NCBI RefSeq assembly: GCF_030811835.1
Contig: NZ_JAUSRO010000002.1
Coordinates: 248,001-312,000 of the forward strand
Length of the DNA stretch: 64,000 nt
Direction of reading: 5' to 3'
DNA from: Variovorax ginsengisoli
GTDB lineage: Bacteria; Pseudomonadota; Gammaproteobacteria; Burkholderiales; Burkholderiaceae_C
The notes under the pieces: model-generated
Databases searched by the model: none
Told to the model about the DNA's origin: nothing
What the model saw: only the letters and a program-made list of their open reading frames with translations
Shown: positions 54,155 to 63,052 of the stretch, piece by piece
Numbering within the stretch: position 1 is the first letter of the stretch
How the letters are laid out: each line of letters starts with the position of its first letter
Translations under genes and position numbers: made by a program

Positions 54155-55735
54155 TCAAAGTTGATCGGTAGGCACAAACCAGGAGAACAAAAGCAGCTGC
54201 AAACGGGTGAGCAAACTGGAGTCGGGCTCGTCGTCGAGCACCTGATTCTGGACGTCGCCGGTGCCCACCCATTGCACGCTCTGGCCATCGGGTTTCAGGC
54301 GCACGCGGTAGACGCCTTCCACGTGGTCCATTTGATAGGCATAGATCAGGGCGTGCGCGAGTTCGAAGCTGTCCACCCGCACGCCCAGTTCGGTGTTGAT
54401 GAGGTCGGAGCGCGGGTCGAGGTTCATCGAGCCGAGCAGTACCTGGCGACGATCGATCAGCGCCAGCTTCGCGTGCAACCGGCCGCGCGCCTGGCGCAGC
54501 AGCCTTCGCATCTGGCCGCTGCGTTTGAGTTGCGTGGTGCTCATCTCCAGCAATTCGACGCCGGCCTGCAGCAACTCGACGCGATAGCGGTTGTAGTTGA
54601 TGTTCACCAGCGGCTCGTCACTGTCGGCCAGGGAGTTGGTGACCACGCTCACGCGCACGCCCCGCTCGCGGGCGGTACGCAGGCGCGCAATGCCCGCCTC
54701 GCCGGGAATGAAATAAGGCGAGACGATGTTGACCTCCACGCGGGCCTCGGCGAGCTTTTCCTGCGTACGTTGCGCCAGCGACGCCGCTGCGTAAGCGCCG
54801 CGTCCGAAGGCTTTGTAGGGCGTGTCGGCCAAGGCCTCGGCAACGCCGCGGATCCACGGCAGATTGCCGCTGTCCATCTGCCGGCCCAGGGGCGGGTCGC
54901 CGAACATGTCGGTTTCGGGTGTCGGGTCGGGCAGCGGCGTGAGCTCCTCGGACGTGGCGTGCTCGAAGTCGTCTTGCAGGTCGTCGTTGCGACCCAAGCG
55001 GCTGGCCAGGCGGTCCAGCGGATAGACGACCTCGCTGTTCCAATAGATATCGAAGATCGATTCCAGCTCGGGAACCACCGGCCCGGCCATGAGCAGCTCG
55101 AAGTCGATGAAGTTCGCGCCTTCGCTGCGCAGGAAGTACTCGTCCGCCAGGTTGCGCCCGCCCGCGATGGCCATGGCGCCGTCGGCGACGAACAGCTTGT
55201 TGTGCATGCGGTGGTTCAGGCGCCGGAAGTCGGCGAAGAAGTCGATCCAGCGGGTCAGCGAGTGCTCGCGGCCGTTCACGAACGGATTGAAGAGTCGCAC
55301 CTCGACATTCGGCTCACTCGACAGCGCGAGCAGCAGCGGTTCGATCGGGCCGGTGTAGAAATCGTCGAGCAGCAACCGCACGCGTACACCACGCCGGGCC
55401 GCATCGCGCAGTTCGCGCAAGACCAGGCGGCCGGTCTTGTCGTTGCCCAACAGGTAGGTCTGCAGGTCGATGGAGACCTGCGCGCGTCGAATCAGTTCCA
55501 GCCGTGCGTCGAGCGCGAAGCTCGCCTGCACGAGAGGGCGCACGCCCGAAAAACCGTCATGCGTCGTGTCCAGGCTGGCGGCCACGCGGCCAATCTCGTT
55601 GTCCAGCGACGGCGGGATCGAGCGTATGGGCTGGTCGACAACGCGCGGCGGAAGCCCTGCACAGGCGGCCAGCAGACATGCCAGCAACAGGGCGGCGCAG
55701 CGCAACATCAGCGCGTTCGAACGGCGCAACAGCAT
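54155..55735 (-). CDS. phospholipase D-family lipoprotein (cardiolipin synthase ClsC-like)
   Basis: A 526-residue protein with a lipoprotein signal (lipobox LAAC, Cys25) and two HKD motifs. The first has His178-Lys180-Asp185 (RMHNKLFVADG...GGRNLADEYF). The second is GRLHAKLALIDRRQVLLGSMNLDPRS near residue 430. Length and layout match ClsC/YmdC-type cardiolipin synthases, which join phosphatidylglycerol with phosphatidylethanolamine. The predicted lipid anchor is unusual compared with E. coli ClsC. The ATG at 55735 is chosen for the signal peptide. No YmdB-like partner lies adjacent. It is divergent from the iron operon. Confidence 0.85.
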   Translation of the reverse strand: MLLRRSNALMLRCAALLLACLLAACAGLPPRVVDQPIRSIPPSLDNEIGRVAASLDTTHDGFSGVRPLVQASFALDARLELIRRAQVSIDLQTYLLGNDKTGRLVLRELRDAARRGVRVRLLLDDFYTGPIEPLLLALSSEPNVEVRLFNPFVNGREHSLTRWIDFFADFRRLNHRMHNKLFVADGAMAIAGGRNLADEYFLRSEGANFIDFELLMAGPVVPELESIFDIYWNSEVVYPLDRLASRLGRNDDLQDDFEHATSEELTPLPDPTPETDMFGDPPLGRQMDSGNLPWIRGVAEALADTPYKAFGRGAYAAASLAQRTQEKLAEARVEVNIVSPYFIPGEAGIARLRTARERGVRVSVVTNSLADSDEPLVNINYNRYRVELLQAGVELLEMSTTQLKRSGQMRRLLRQARGRLHAKLALIDRRQVLLGSMNLDPRSDLINTELGVRVDSFELAHALIYAYQMDHVEGVYRVRLKPDGQSVQWVGTGDVQNQVLDDEPDSSLLTRLQLLLFSWFVPTDQL

Positions 55736-55833
55736 GAAAAGACACCAACGCGGGCTCAATGGGGGTGGAAACGCCGGCGCCATCGTAGCTGGACATTCCC
55801 TGTCTGCGGAAGAGTCTTTAACTTTCACCAATG

Positions 55834-55862
55834 TTGACAATTAGAATGCGAATCACTATCAA
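55834..55862 (+). promoter_or_regulatory. promoter with overlapping Fur box
   Basis: TTGACA (55834-55839), a 17-nt spacer and TATCAA (55857-55862) form a good sigma-70 promoter. Overlapping the spacer and -10, TAGAATGCGAATCACTATC (55842-55860) matches the 19-bp Fur consensus at 14 positions. Iron-replete Fur would block RNA polymerase. This fits the TonB-receptor/PepSY operon it drives. Confidence 0.8.
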
Positions 55863-55870
55863 TAAATGAG

Positions 55871-58006
55871 GTGAGAGCGCGCGTGAAAAATAGGTTCATT
55901 CCCCGGTCGGCGGCAGCATTGGCGGTGGGTTGCCTGGCCCTGCAAGGTCACAGTCAGGCCCAGGTGCCGGTGCCTTCGAGTCCTGCGACCACGTTGCGCG
56001 AGGTGCGCGTGGACGGCAACGCCGAGAACGAAACGGCCACGTCGCCCGTGGTCGGCTACCGCGCGAAGAACGCGCAGACGGCCACCAAGACCGACACGCC
56101 CTTGTCGGAAACGCCGCAGTCGGTGACGGTGGTCACGCGCGACCAGATCGTCGACCAGGGGGCGACCAACCTGCAGGATGCGCTGCTTTACGCGGCGGGG
56201 GTGCGTTCGGACGCCTATGGGCTCGATTCGCGCACAGACAGTGTCCTGATCCGTGGCAGCGAGCCGACGCTCTACCTCGACGGGCTGCAGATGTACTCGT
56301 CCGGCTACTACACCTCCACCGCGCGGCCCGATCTCTACACACTCGAGCGTCTTGAAGTGCTGCGCGGGCCAGCGGGCATGCTCTTCGGCGCGGGCACCGC
56401 GGCCGGAGTGATCAACATGGTCAGCAAGCGCCCTCAGCAGGAGACTTCGCGCGAAGTGGGTGTGCAATATGGCTCCTGGAGCCGCAAGCAGCTGCAGGCT
56501 GACTTGACGGGTCCGCTCACGGCCGATGGCGACTGGTCGTATCGGCTGGTGGCGTTGAAGCGTGACGCTGACACGCAGGTGGACCACGTGCCCGACGACC
56601 GCTCGCTGGTCATGCCCTCGCTCACCTGGCGGCCCAACGCCGCCACGTCGCTGACCTTGCAGGCCCTGTGGCAAAAGGACAAGACCGGCAGCACCTCCCA
56701 GTTTTTCCCGTGGGAAGGCACCATCCTGCCGAACGTCAACGGCCAACTCTCGACCAGCCGTTTCATTGGCGAACCCGGCGACGGCTACGACACGGAGCGC
56801 AAGACCTTCGGCTGGCTGTTCGAGCACAAGTTCAACGACCAATGGACGTTCCGTCAGAACCTGCGCCTGTCGCGTACCTTCAACGACTCGCACTACCACT
56901 ACGCCGACTCCTTCAGCCAGCCCGGCGGCTGGGCGCTGGACCCGGACGGCCAGCGTCTGCTCGGCCGCTACTACAGCAAATCGTTGACCTGGACGCGCAT
57001 GGCCGGCATCGACAACCATGTCGAAGGTCACTTCGACACCGGCGCAGTGCGCCACACCCTGCTGCTGGGCGCCGAATACTCGCACCAGCGGCAGGACAAG
57101 ACGGAAGGCTACAGCTTCAGCACGATCGACGCCTATGCGCCGGTCTATGGTGTCAACGTCGACGACCCCGCGCTGAGCAGCCAGCCTCGCACCACGCAAC
57201 GCAACGCGGGCGTCTATGTGCAGGACCAGATGAAGTTGAACGACTGGATCTTCGTGGCCGGCCTGCGCCGCGACCGCAGCACCACCGGCACTGTCGGCAG
57301 CGAATCAGAGACGACGAGTGCCACCTCCAAGCGCTTCGGCGTCATGTACCAGCTGCCATCGGGCTGGGCGCCCTACCTGAGCTATACAGAGTCCTTCACG
57401 CCGCAGACCGGCTACGACCTCAGTGGCAACCTGTTCAAGCCCTTGCGCGGCGAGCAGACAGAGGCGGGGGTCAAGTACCAGCCCCTCGGTTCGGCCACGA
57501 GTTTCACCGCCTCGGTGTTCTCGCTCAAGGAGAAGAACCGCACCGTCTCCGACACCACCAATCCGAACTATGGGCGCCAGGTTGATACGACGAAGAACGA
57601 AGGCCTGGAACTCGAGCTCAAGACGACGCTGGCGCGCGACCTGGACCTCATCGCCAACTACACGCGCATCAACGTCGACCACAAGCTGACCGACGAGCCG
57701 CGCAACCAGGCGTCGGTGTGGGGCAAGTACCGCTTCGCCGTCGCCGGCCTCACCGGTTTCTCGGCCGGCATGGGGGTACGCTACATGGGGGCCTACCGTG
57801 ATGTGGAAGGGACGAGCACCGGACCGAACATGCCGTCCGTGGCACTGCTCGACCTGATGCTGGCCTACGAAACCGACCAGTGGCGCTACGCCCTCAACAT
57901 CAACAACGCGACCGACAAGGTGTACTTCAGCACCTGCCTCGCGCGCGGCGACTGCTGGTACGGCGCGCGCCGCAACATCGTGGCCAGCGCGACCTACCGC
58001 TTCTGA
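55871..58006 (+). CDS. TonB-dependent siderophore receptor
   Basis: A 711-residue outer-membrane receptor. A signal peptide ends near GHSQAQ, the plug domain (about 60-190) contains SETPQSVTVVTRDQIVDQGATNLQDAL and LEVLRGPAGMLFGAGTAAGVINMVSKRP, and a 22-strand barrel ends in the terminal Phe of ATYRF. The plug is typical of FhuA/FpvA-like ferrisiderophore receptors. The start is a GTG at 55871; a second GTG at 55883 has GAGG upstream and is nearly as likely. It leads an iron operon controlled by a Fur box. No siderophore biosynthesis gene is present, so it may take up a xenosiderophore. Confidence 0.92.
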   Translation: MRARVKNRFIPRSAAALAVGCLALQGHSQAQVPVPSSPATTLREVRVDGNAENETATSPVVGYRAKNAQTATKTDTPLSETPQSVTVVTRDQIVDQGATNLQDALLYAAGVRSDAYGLDSRTDSVLIRGSEPTLYLDGLQMYSSGYYTSTARPDLYTLERLEVLRGPAGMLFGAGTAAGVINMVSKRPQQETSREVGVQYGSWSRKQLQADLTGPLTADGDWSYRLVALKRDADTQVDHVPDDRSLVMPSLTWRPNAATSLTLQALWQKDKTGSTSQFFPWEGTILPNVNGQLSTSRFIGEPGDGYDTERKTFGWLFEHKFNDQWTFRQNLRLSRTFNDSHYHYADSFSQPGGWALDPDGQRLLGRYYSKSLTWTRMAGIDNHVEGHFDTGAVRHTLLLGAEYSHQRQDKTEGYSFSTIDAYAPVYGVNVDDPALSSQPRTTQRNAGVYVQDQMKLNDWIFVAGLRRDRSTTGTVGSESETTSATSKRFGVMYQLPSGWAPYLSYTESFTPQTGYDLSGNLFKPLRGEQTEAGVKYQPLGSATSFTASVFSLKEKNRTVSDTTNPNYGRQVDTTKNEGLELELKTTLARDLDLIANYTRINVDHKLTDEPRNQASVWGKYRFAVAGLTGFSAGMGVRYMGAYRDVEGTSTGPNMPSVALLDLMLAYETDQWRYALNINNATDKVYFSTCLARGDCWYGARRNIVASATYRF

Positions 58007-58032
58007 CGGTCAACTCTGAAAATACACCCACG

Positions 58033-59229
58033 ATGAACAGCCAACAGATCAAGACCTGGGCCTGGGTCCACAAGTGGAGCAGCCTGGTCTGCACCGTCTT
58101 CATGCTGCTGCTGTGCCTGACCGGCCTGCCGCTGATCTTCCACCACGAAATCGGGCACCTGCTGGGTACCGAGGTCGAGTCGCCCAAGATGCCTGCGAAC
58201 ACGCCGCGCGTGAGCCTGGACCGGGTGATCGAGGTGGCGAAGGCGCAGTACCCCGAACGCGTGGTGCAGTTCGTGTCGCAGGCCGAGGACGACGACGGCA
58301 TGTGGTTCGTCACGCTCACGCAGACCCCGGCGCCCACCGATGACTTCAAGTCGGTGGTGGTCGACGCGCGCACCGGCGCCATCCTGGCCCAGCCGAAGTT
58401 CGACGAAGGTTTCATGTACGTCATGTACAAGCTGCACGTCGACCTGTTCGCCGGACTGCCCGGCAAGCTGTTCCTGGGTTTCATGGGCTTGCTGCTGCTC
58501 GTGGCCATCGTCTCGGGGACGGTGCTGTATGCGCCCTTCATGCGCAAGCTCGACTTCGGCACGGTGCGCCGCGAGAAGCGCCCGCGCCTGAAGTGGCTCG
58601 ACCTGCACAACCTGCTGGGTGTAGTGACGCTGGTGTGGGCCTTCGTGGTCGGCGGCACCGGCATGATCAACACCTGGGCCGACCTCATCATCAAGTACTG
58701 GCAACACGACCAGCTCAGCGGCCTGCTCGCGCCCTACCAAGGCCAGCCGACGGTGCCGGTGGCTGAACGTGGGTCGCTGCAACGTTCGCTCGAAGCGGCC
58801 GAAGCGCGCGCTCCGGGCATGAAGGTCTCCTTTATCGCCTTCCCGGGCACTTCGTTCTCCAGCCCGCACCATCACACGGTGTTCCTGCGTGGCAGCGAAC
58901 CCTTCACCTCGCGGCTGCTGCAACCGGTGCTGGTGGACGCCAAGACCGATCAGGTCACGGCCAGCCCGAAACTGCCCTGGTATCTGACAGGCTTGCTGGT
59001 GTCGCAGCCGCTGCACTTCGGCGACTACGGCGGCATGCCGATGCAGATTCTGTGGGCGCTGCTGGACATCGCCACCATCATCGTGCTGGGCAGTGGCCTG
59101 TACCTGTGGCTCAAGAAGGCCAAGGGCGCACCCGCTGCGCACGCGCGCGATGCCGCCGCCGGTGCGCCGTCGCATCCGCCGGTCGGCGCTGTCCACCCGG
59201 CGGCAGCCAAGGTGGAGGCGCAGACGTGA
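58033..59229 (+). CDS. PepSY-associated membrane protein (iron-uptake linked)
   Basis: A 398-residue inner-membrane protein with four hydrophobic segments (about 12-35, 145-170, 195-220 and 340-365) and PepSY-type periplasmic domains between them. Conserved His residues (HKWSSL, FHHEIGH, LHVDLFAG, LDLHNLLG) lie in or near membrane helices. Proteins of this PiuB/FegB type sit beside siderophore receptors and are thought to act as ferrisiderophore or heme-linked reductases. It starts 27 nt after the receptor gene and overlaps the next small gene as GTGA. The His-Ala-Pro-rich C-terminal tail is low complexity. Confidence 0.88.
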   Translation: MNSQQIKTWAWVHKWSSLVCTVFMLLLCLTGLPLIFHHEIGHLLGTEVESPKMPANTPRVSLDRVIEVAKAQYPERVVQFVSQAEDDDGMWFVTLTQTPAPTDDFKSVVVDARTGAILAQPKFDEGFMYVMYKLHVDLFAGLPGKLFLGFMGLLLLVAIVSGTVLYAPFMRKLDFGTVRREKRPRLKWLDLHNLLGVVTLVWAFVVGGTGMINTWADLIIKYWQHDQLSGLLAPYQGQPTVPVAERGSLQRSLEAAEARAPGMKVSFIAFPGTSFSSPHHHTVFLRGSEPFTSRLLQPVLVDAKTDQVTASPKLPWYLTGLLVSQPLHFGDYGGMPMQILWALLDIATIIVLGSGLYLWLKKAKGAPAAHARDAAAGAPSHPPVGAVHPAAAKVEAQT

Positions 59230-59411
59230 AGCCGCGCCACGCCTTCTGGCCGCTCTGGGGCTGGCCGATCGTGCTGGGTGTGATGACGGCTGTCGGGCTG
59301 GTGTCGGCGCTCTTCAGCGACGGCGGCGCGGGCGACATGCTGGCCTGGGTCATGCTGGGCATCCCGGTCGCGGTCTGCGTGTGGTTTGGCTGGGTACGCC
59401 GCAGGCACTGA
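59226..59411 (+). CDS. small two-helix membrane protein in iron operon
   Basis: A 61-residue protein with two hydrophobic segments (about 7-28 and 37-55) and a basic C-terminus (WVRRRH). The GTG start overlaps the PepSY stop by 4 nt (GTGA), so it is translationally coupled to that gene. It is probably an accessory subunit of the PepSY protein. I do not recognise a named family. Confidence 0.65.
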   Translation: MKPRHAFWPLWGWPIVLGVMTAVGLVSALFSDGGAGDMLAWVMLGIPVAVCVWFGWVRRRH

Positions 59412-59435
59412 CCGACTTCAACGGACAATTGGGGC

Positions 59436-61547
59436 ATGAGAATTCCGATTGCCGTGCCTTGCCTGCTCCTGCTGTCCTCTCTCTCGGCGCAGGGGCAGGA
59501 TGCCGAATCTCCCGCCACCCTGCGCGAGATCACCGTGTCCACCCCGCGCGGTGACGTCCGCCCCTTCGATGCGGCGGGGTCGGTCGATCGGGTGGAGGGC
59601 GCCGACCTGCGCGCCAGCCGGATGCAGGCGCAGCTCTCCGAAGGCCTTGGCGGCGTGCCGGGGCTGCAGGTGCAGAACCGCCAGAATCTGGCGCAGGACC
59701 TGCAGATCTCGGTGCGTGGTTTCGGCGCCCGGTCGACCTTCGGCGTGCGCGGTGTGCGGCTGTACGTCGATGGCATCCCCGCCACGCTGCCCGACGGACA
59801 GGGCCAGACATCGAACATCGATATCGGCTCGCTCGACCACGTCGAACTGCTGCGTGGGCCGTTTTCGGCGCTCTATGGCAACTCGTCGGGCGGCGTGCTG
59901 CAGGCTTTCACCGAAAATGGGGAGGGGCGACCCAAGTTGAGCTACTCGCTGGCTGCGGGTAGCGACGGCACCTGGCGCCAATCGCTCAAGCTCGGCGGCG
60001 CGTCGGGCGCTGTCGACTATGTGCTCAGCGGCAGCCGGTTCCAGACGGACGGCTACCGCGACCACAGCGCTGCGCGGCGCGACCTGGCCAACGGCAAGCT
60101 GGGCATCGCGCTGGACAACGGCGACCGGCTCACGCTGGTGTTCAACAGCGTGCACCTCGATGCGCAGGACCCGCTGGGCCTCACCGCCAGCCAGTATGCG
60201 CTGGCGCCGCGCAGCGCGGCGCTCGCCACCCAGTACGACACCCGCAAGACCGTCGACCAGAACCAGGCGGGCCTGACCTACGACCGGCGCATCGACGCCA
60301 GCAACACGCTGCGCCTGACGCTGTACGGCGGCGAGCGCAAGACCACGCAGTTCCAGTCGATCCCGCCTTCGGCCCAGCAGAGCGCCACCAGCGCCGGTGC
60401 CGTCATCGGCCTGCAGCGCGACTACGCGGGCATCGACGTGCGCTGGACCTCATCGCTGCAACTGGCCGGCCGACCCCTGGAGATCGTCGCGGGCCTGGGC
60501 TACGACAGCCTGCGCGAGTCGCGCCAGGGCTACCAGAACTACACGGGCAGCCTGGCGGCGCCGGTGCTCGGCGTGCAGGGCCGCCTGCGCCGCGACGAGC
60601 GCAACGAGGTCTGGAACCTCGACCCCTATGCCCAGGCCACCTGGCGCCTGGCCGACGCCTGGACGCTGGAGGCGGGGGTGCGCCGCAGCAGCGTGCGCTT
60701 CGACTCCAAGGACCACTACATCGTCGGTGCGAATGGCGACGACAGCGGCAGCGCGCGTTACACCAAGGTGTTGCCGGTGGCATCGCTGCGCTACGCGGCC
60801 ACGCGCGACCTGGCGTTCTACGGATCGGTGGGGCGCGGCTTCGAGACGCCCACGCTCAACGAGCTGTCGTACCGCCCCGACGGTCGCAGCGGCCTGAACT
60901 TCGGGCTTCAGCCATCGGTGAATGACAGTGTGGAAGTCGGCGCCAAGGCGCGCCTGGCCGGGGGCCTGCTGACGGCTGCGCTGTTCCAGACGCGCACGCA
61001 GGACGAGATCGTCACGGCCACCAACAGCGGTGGCCGAACGACCTACCAGAACGCGGGCCGCACGCGCCGCGACGGCCTGGAAATCGGCTGGCAGCACGAG
61101 AGCGCGAACCACTGGCGCACCGAGCTGGCCTATACCTGGCTGGATGCACGCTACCGCGACGGTTTCTGCGCCGTGCCTTGCACGGCGGGCGCGGCGGTGC
61201 CGGCGGACAACCGCATTCCCGGCATCGCGCAGAACGCGCTGTTCCTCGCCTATGGCTGGGTGCCACCGCAAGGCTGGCGCGCGGGCGCCGAACTGCGCGC
61301 GCTGAGCCGCATCCAGGCGAACGACCTGAACACGGCGCAGGCGCCGGGCTACGCCGTGGTTGCGCTGCATGCGGGCTACGTCAAGCGCTGGGAAGGCTGG
61401 GAGCTCAATGCCTTCGCGCGCGTCGACAACCTGTTCGATCGCCGCTACATCGGCTCCGTCATCGTCAATGAAGGCAACCAGCGCTACTACGAGCCGGCGC
61501 CAGGCCGCAACTGGACGGTCGGACTGGGCGGCAGCTACCGCTTCTGA
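59436..61547 (+). CDS. TonB-dependent outer-membrane receptor, second in operon
   Basis: A 703-residue receptor. A signal peptide (MRIPIAVPCLLLLSSLSAQGQ) is followed by a TonB box-like LREITVS, a plug (about 45-160) with QVQNRQNLAQDLQISVRGFGARSTFGVRGVRLYVDG and RGPFSALYGNSSGGVL, and a barrel ending in SYRF. The plug type is FecA/FoxA-like and clearly different from the first receptor, so the two probably bind different iron chelates. It starts 24 nt after the small membrane protein. FCAVPCTAG is a probable extracellular-loop disulfide. Confidence 0.92.
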   Translation: MRIPIAVPCLLLLSSLSAQGQDAESPATLREITVSTPRGDVRPFDAAGSVDRVEGADLRASRMQAQLSEGLGGVPGLQVQNRQNLAQDLQISVRGFGARSTFGVRGVRLYVDGIPATLPDGQGQTSNIDIGSLDHVELLRGPFSALYGNSSGGVLQAFTENGEGRPKLSYSLAAGSDGTWRQSLKLGGASGAVDYVLSGSRFQTDGYRDHSAARRDLANGKLGIALDNGDRLTLVFNSVHLDAQDPLGLTASQYALAPRSAALATQYDTRKTVDQNQAGLTYDRRIDASNTLRLTLYGGERKTTQFQSIPPSAQQSATSAGAVIGLQRDYAGIDVRWTSSLQLAGRPLEIVAGLGYDSLRESRQGYQNYTGSLAAPVLGVQGRLRRDERNEVWNLDPYAQATWRLADAWTLEAGVRRSSVRFDSKDHYIVGANGDDSGSARYTKVLPVASLRYAATRDLAFYGSVGRGFETPTLNELSYRPDGRSGLNFGLQPSVNDSVEVGAKARLAGGLLTAALFQTRTQDEIVTATNSGGRTTYQNAGRTRRDGLEIGWQHESANHWRTELAYTWLDARYRDGFCAVPCTAGAAVPADNRIPGIAQNALFLAYGWVPPQGWRAGAELRALSRIQANDLNTAQAPGYAVVALHAGYVKRWEGWELNAFARVDNLFDRRYIGSVIVNEGNQRYYEPAPGRNWTVGLGGSYRF

Positions 61548-61563
61548 CGGCAGCCGTGCGCCG

Positions 61564-62283
61564 TCAGGCCAGCGGCGGCGCCATCCCGACACCCAGCAAC
61601 CCGTCGAGCAGCGCTGCGTCGGCGGCCAGCGCAGCGCTGGTGCTGGCGTGCACGACGGTGCCGCGTTCGAGCACGATGGCCTGGTGCGTCATCTCGAGCG
61701 CGAGCACCGGGTGCTGTTCGACCACGATCGACGCCAGCCCTTCGCCTTCGCACAGGCGGCGGATCGAGGCGGCCAGCTCTTGCACGATGATGGGCGCGAG
61801 ACCTTCCATCGGCTCGTCGAGCAGCAGAAGCTTGGGGTTGGTCATGAGCGCACGGCCGATGGCGAGCATCTGCTGTTCGCCGCCGGACAGCTGGTTGCCG
61901 TAGTTGCCGCGCCGTTCGCGCAGCCGCGGGAAGAAGCCGTAGACGCGCTGCAGGTCCCACCGGCCGGGGCGGGCGACCACGGTCAGGTTTTCTTCGACCG
62001 TGAGCGACGGGAACACCTCGCGTTCCTGCGGCACCCAGCCCAGGCCGGTGCGCACGCGGCGGTGCGCTGGCCAGCGCGTGATGTCCTCGCCGCACCAGCG
62101 GATGGTGCCCTGCGTGACGCGGGTGTTGCCCATCAGCGTCTCGAGCAGCGTGGTCTTGCCCACACCGTTGCGTCCGAGCACTGCGAGGCTTTGGCCTTCG
62201 GCCAGCGTGAAGCCCAGGCGGTGCAGCACCACCGCGTTGCCGTAGCCGGCGACGACTTTGTCGAAGGCGAGCAGCTCAGCCAT
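61564..62283 (-). CDS. livF: branched-chain amino-acid-type ABC transporter ATP-binding protein (LivF-like)
   Basis: A 239-residue ATPase. Walker A is GRNGVGKTTL, the signature is LSGGEQQMLAIGRAL, Walker B is LLLLDEP and MEGLAP is the LivF hallmark. The start at 62283 overlaps the livG stop by 8 nt. It forms the motor with LivG of a high-affinity importer for branched-chain amino acids or related amides and acids. The livH and binding-protein genes are outside the window. It is convergent with the TonB receptor gene across 16 nt. Confidence 0.92.
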   Translation of the reverse strand: MAELLAFDKVVAGYGNAVVLHRLGFTLAEGQSLAVLGRNGVGKTTLLETLMGNTRVTQGTIRWCGEDITRWPAHRRVRTGLGWVPQEREVFPSLTVEENLTVVARPGRWDLQRVYGFFPRLRERRGNYGNQLSGGEQQMLAIGRALMTNPKLLLLDEPMEGLAPIIVQELAASIRRLCEGEGLASIVVEQHPVLALEMTHQAIVLERGTVVHASTSAALAADAALLDGLLGVGMAPPLA

Positions 62284-63052
62284 GGGCCACTCCTGCATGT
62301 ATTCCTGCATGGGCGTGACCCAGGTACACCTCGCGCACGCGCGGATCGACGCCGATCTCGGCGGGCGTGCCCTCGGTCAGGATCTGCCCGGCCACCAGCA
62401 CCGAGATGCGGCGCGAAAAACGGAAGACGAGTTTCATGTCGTGTTCGATGAACAGCACGCTGATGTCCTGCGGCAGTTCGGCAATCGCTTCGAAGAGTTC
62501 ACCGCTCTCGTCCTCGGGCACGCCGGCCGCGGGCTCGTCGAGCAGCAGGATGCGGGGCTTGGCCGCCATGGCGAGCGCGATCTCCAGCAGCCGCTGCTTG
62601 CCGTAGGCCAGCTCGGCCACCGGCACGTCGGCCAGCGCATCGAGCTTCAGGCGACCGAGCAAGGCGTGCGCTTCGTCGAACAGCGCCGTGTGCCGCGTGA
62701 GCGGCCGCCACCACACCGCGCCCAGGCCTTCGCGCTCGCTGATGGCGAGCACCACCGACAGCAGCGGCGTGAGGCTGGGGAACAGCGTGTTGATCTGGAA
62801 GGTGCGCGCCAAGCCCATGCGGGCACGGCGGTCGGCGGTGAACGCGGTGATGTCCTGGCCGTCCATCTCGATGCGGCCCGCGGTTGGTTTGATCACGCCG
62901 GTCAGCAGGTTGATGAGGGTGGTCTTGCCGGCGCCGTTGGGGCCGATCAGCGCCTGGCGCGCGCCGGGTTCGAGCGACAGGTGCACGTCGTTCACCGCCT
63001 GGAAGGCACCGAAGCGCACGCCCAGGCCGTGGGTCTGCAGTGCTGGCTTCAT
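62276..63052 (-). CDS. livG: branched-chain amino-acid-type ABC transporter ATP-binding protein (LivG-like)
   Basis: A 258-residue ATPase. Walker A is GPNGAGKTTLINLLTG, RTFQINTLFPSLT is the Q-loop region typical of LivG, the signature variant is LAYGKQRLLEIALAM, Walker B is LLLDEPAAGVPEDE and the H-loop is VLFIEHDMKLVF. The degenerate signature (AYGKQR rather than LSGGQ) occurs widely in LivG. It overlaps both neighbours, livM by 4 nt and livF by 8 nt. The His/Ala/Gly-rich C-terminal tail is unusual. Confidence 0.92.
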   Translation of the reverse strand: MKPALQTHGLGVRFGAFQAVNDVHLSLEPGARQALIGPNGAGKTTLINLLTGVIKPTAGRIEMDGQDITAFTADRRARMGLARTFQINTLFPSLTPLLSVVLAISEREGLGAVWWRPLTRHTALFDEAHALLGRLKLDALADVPVAELAYGKQRLLEIALAMAAKPRILLLDEPAAGVPEDESGELFEAIAELPQDISVLFIEHDMKLVFRFSRRISVLVAGQILTEGTPAEIGVDPRVREVYLGHAHAGIHAGVAHG

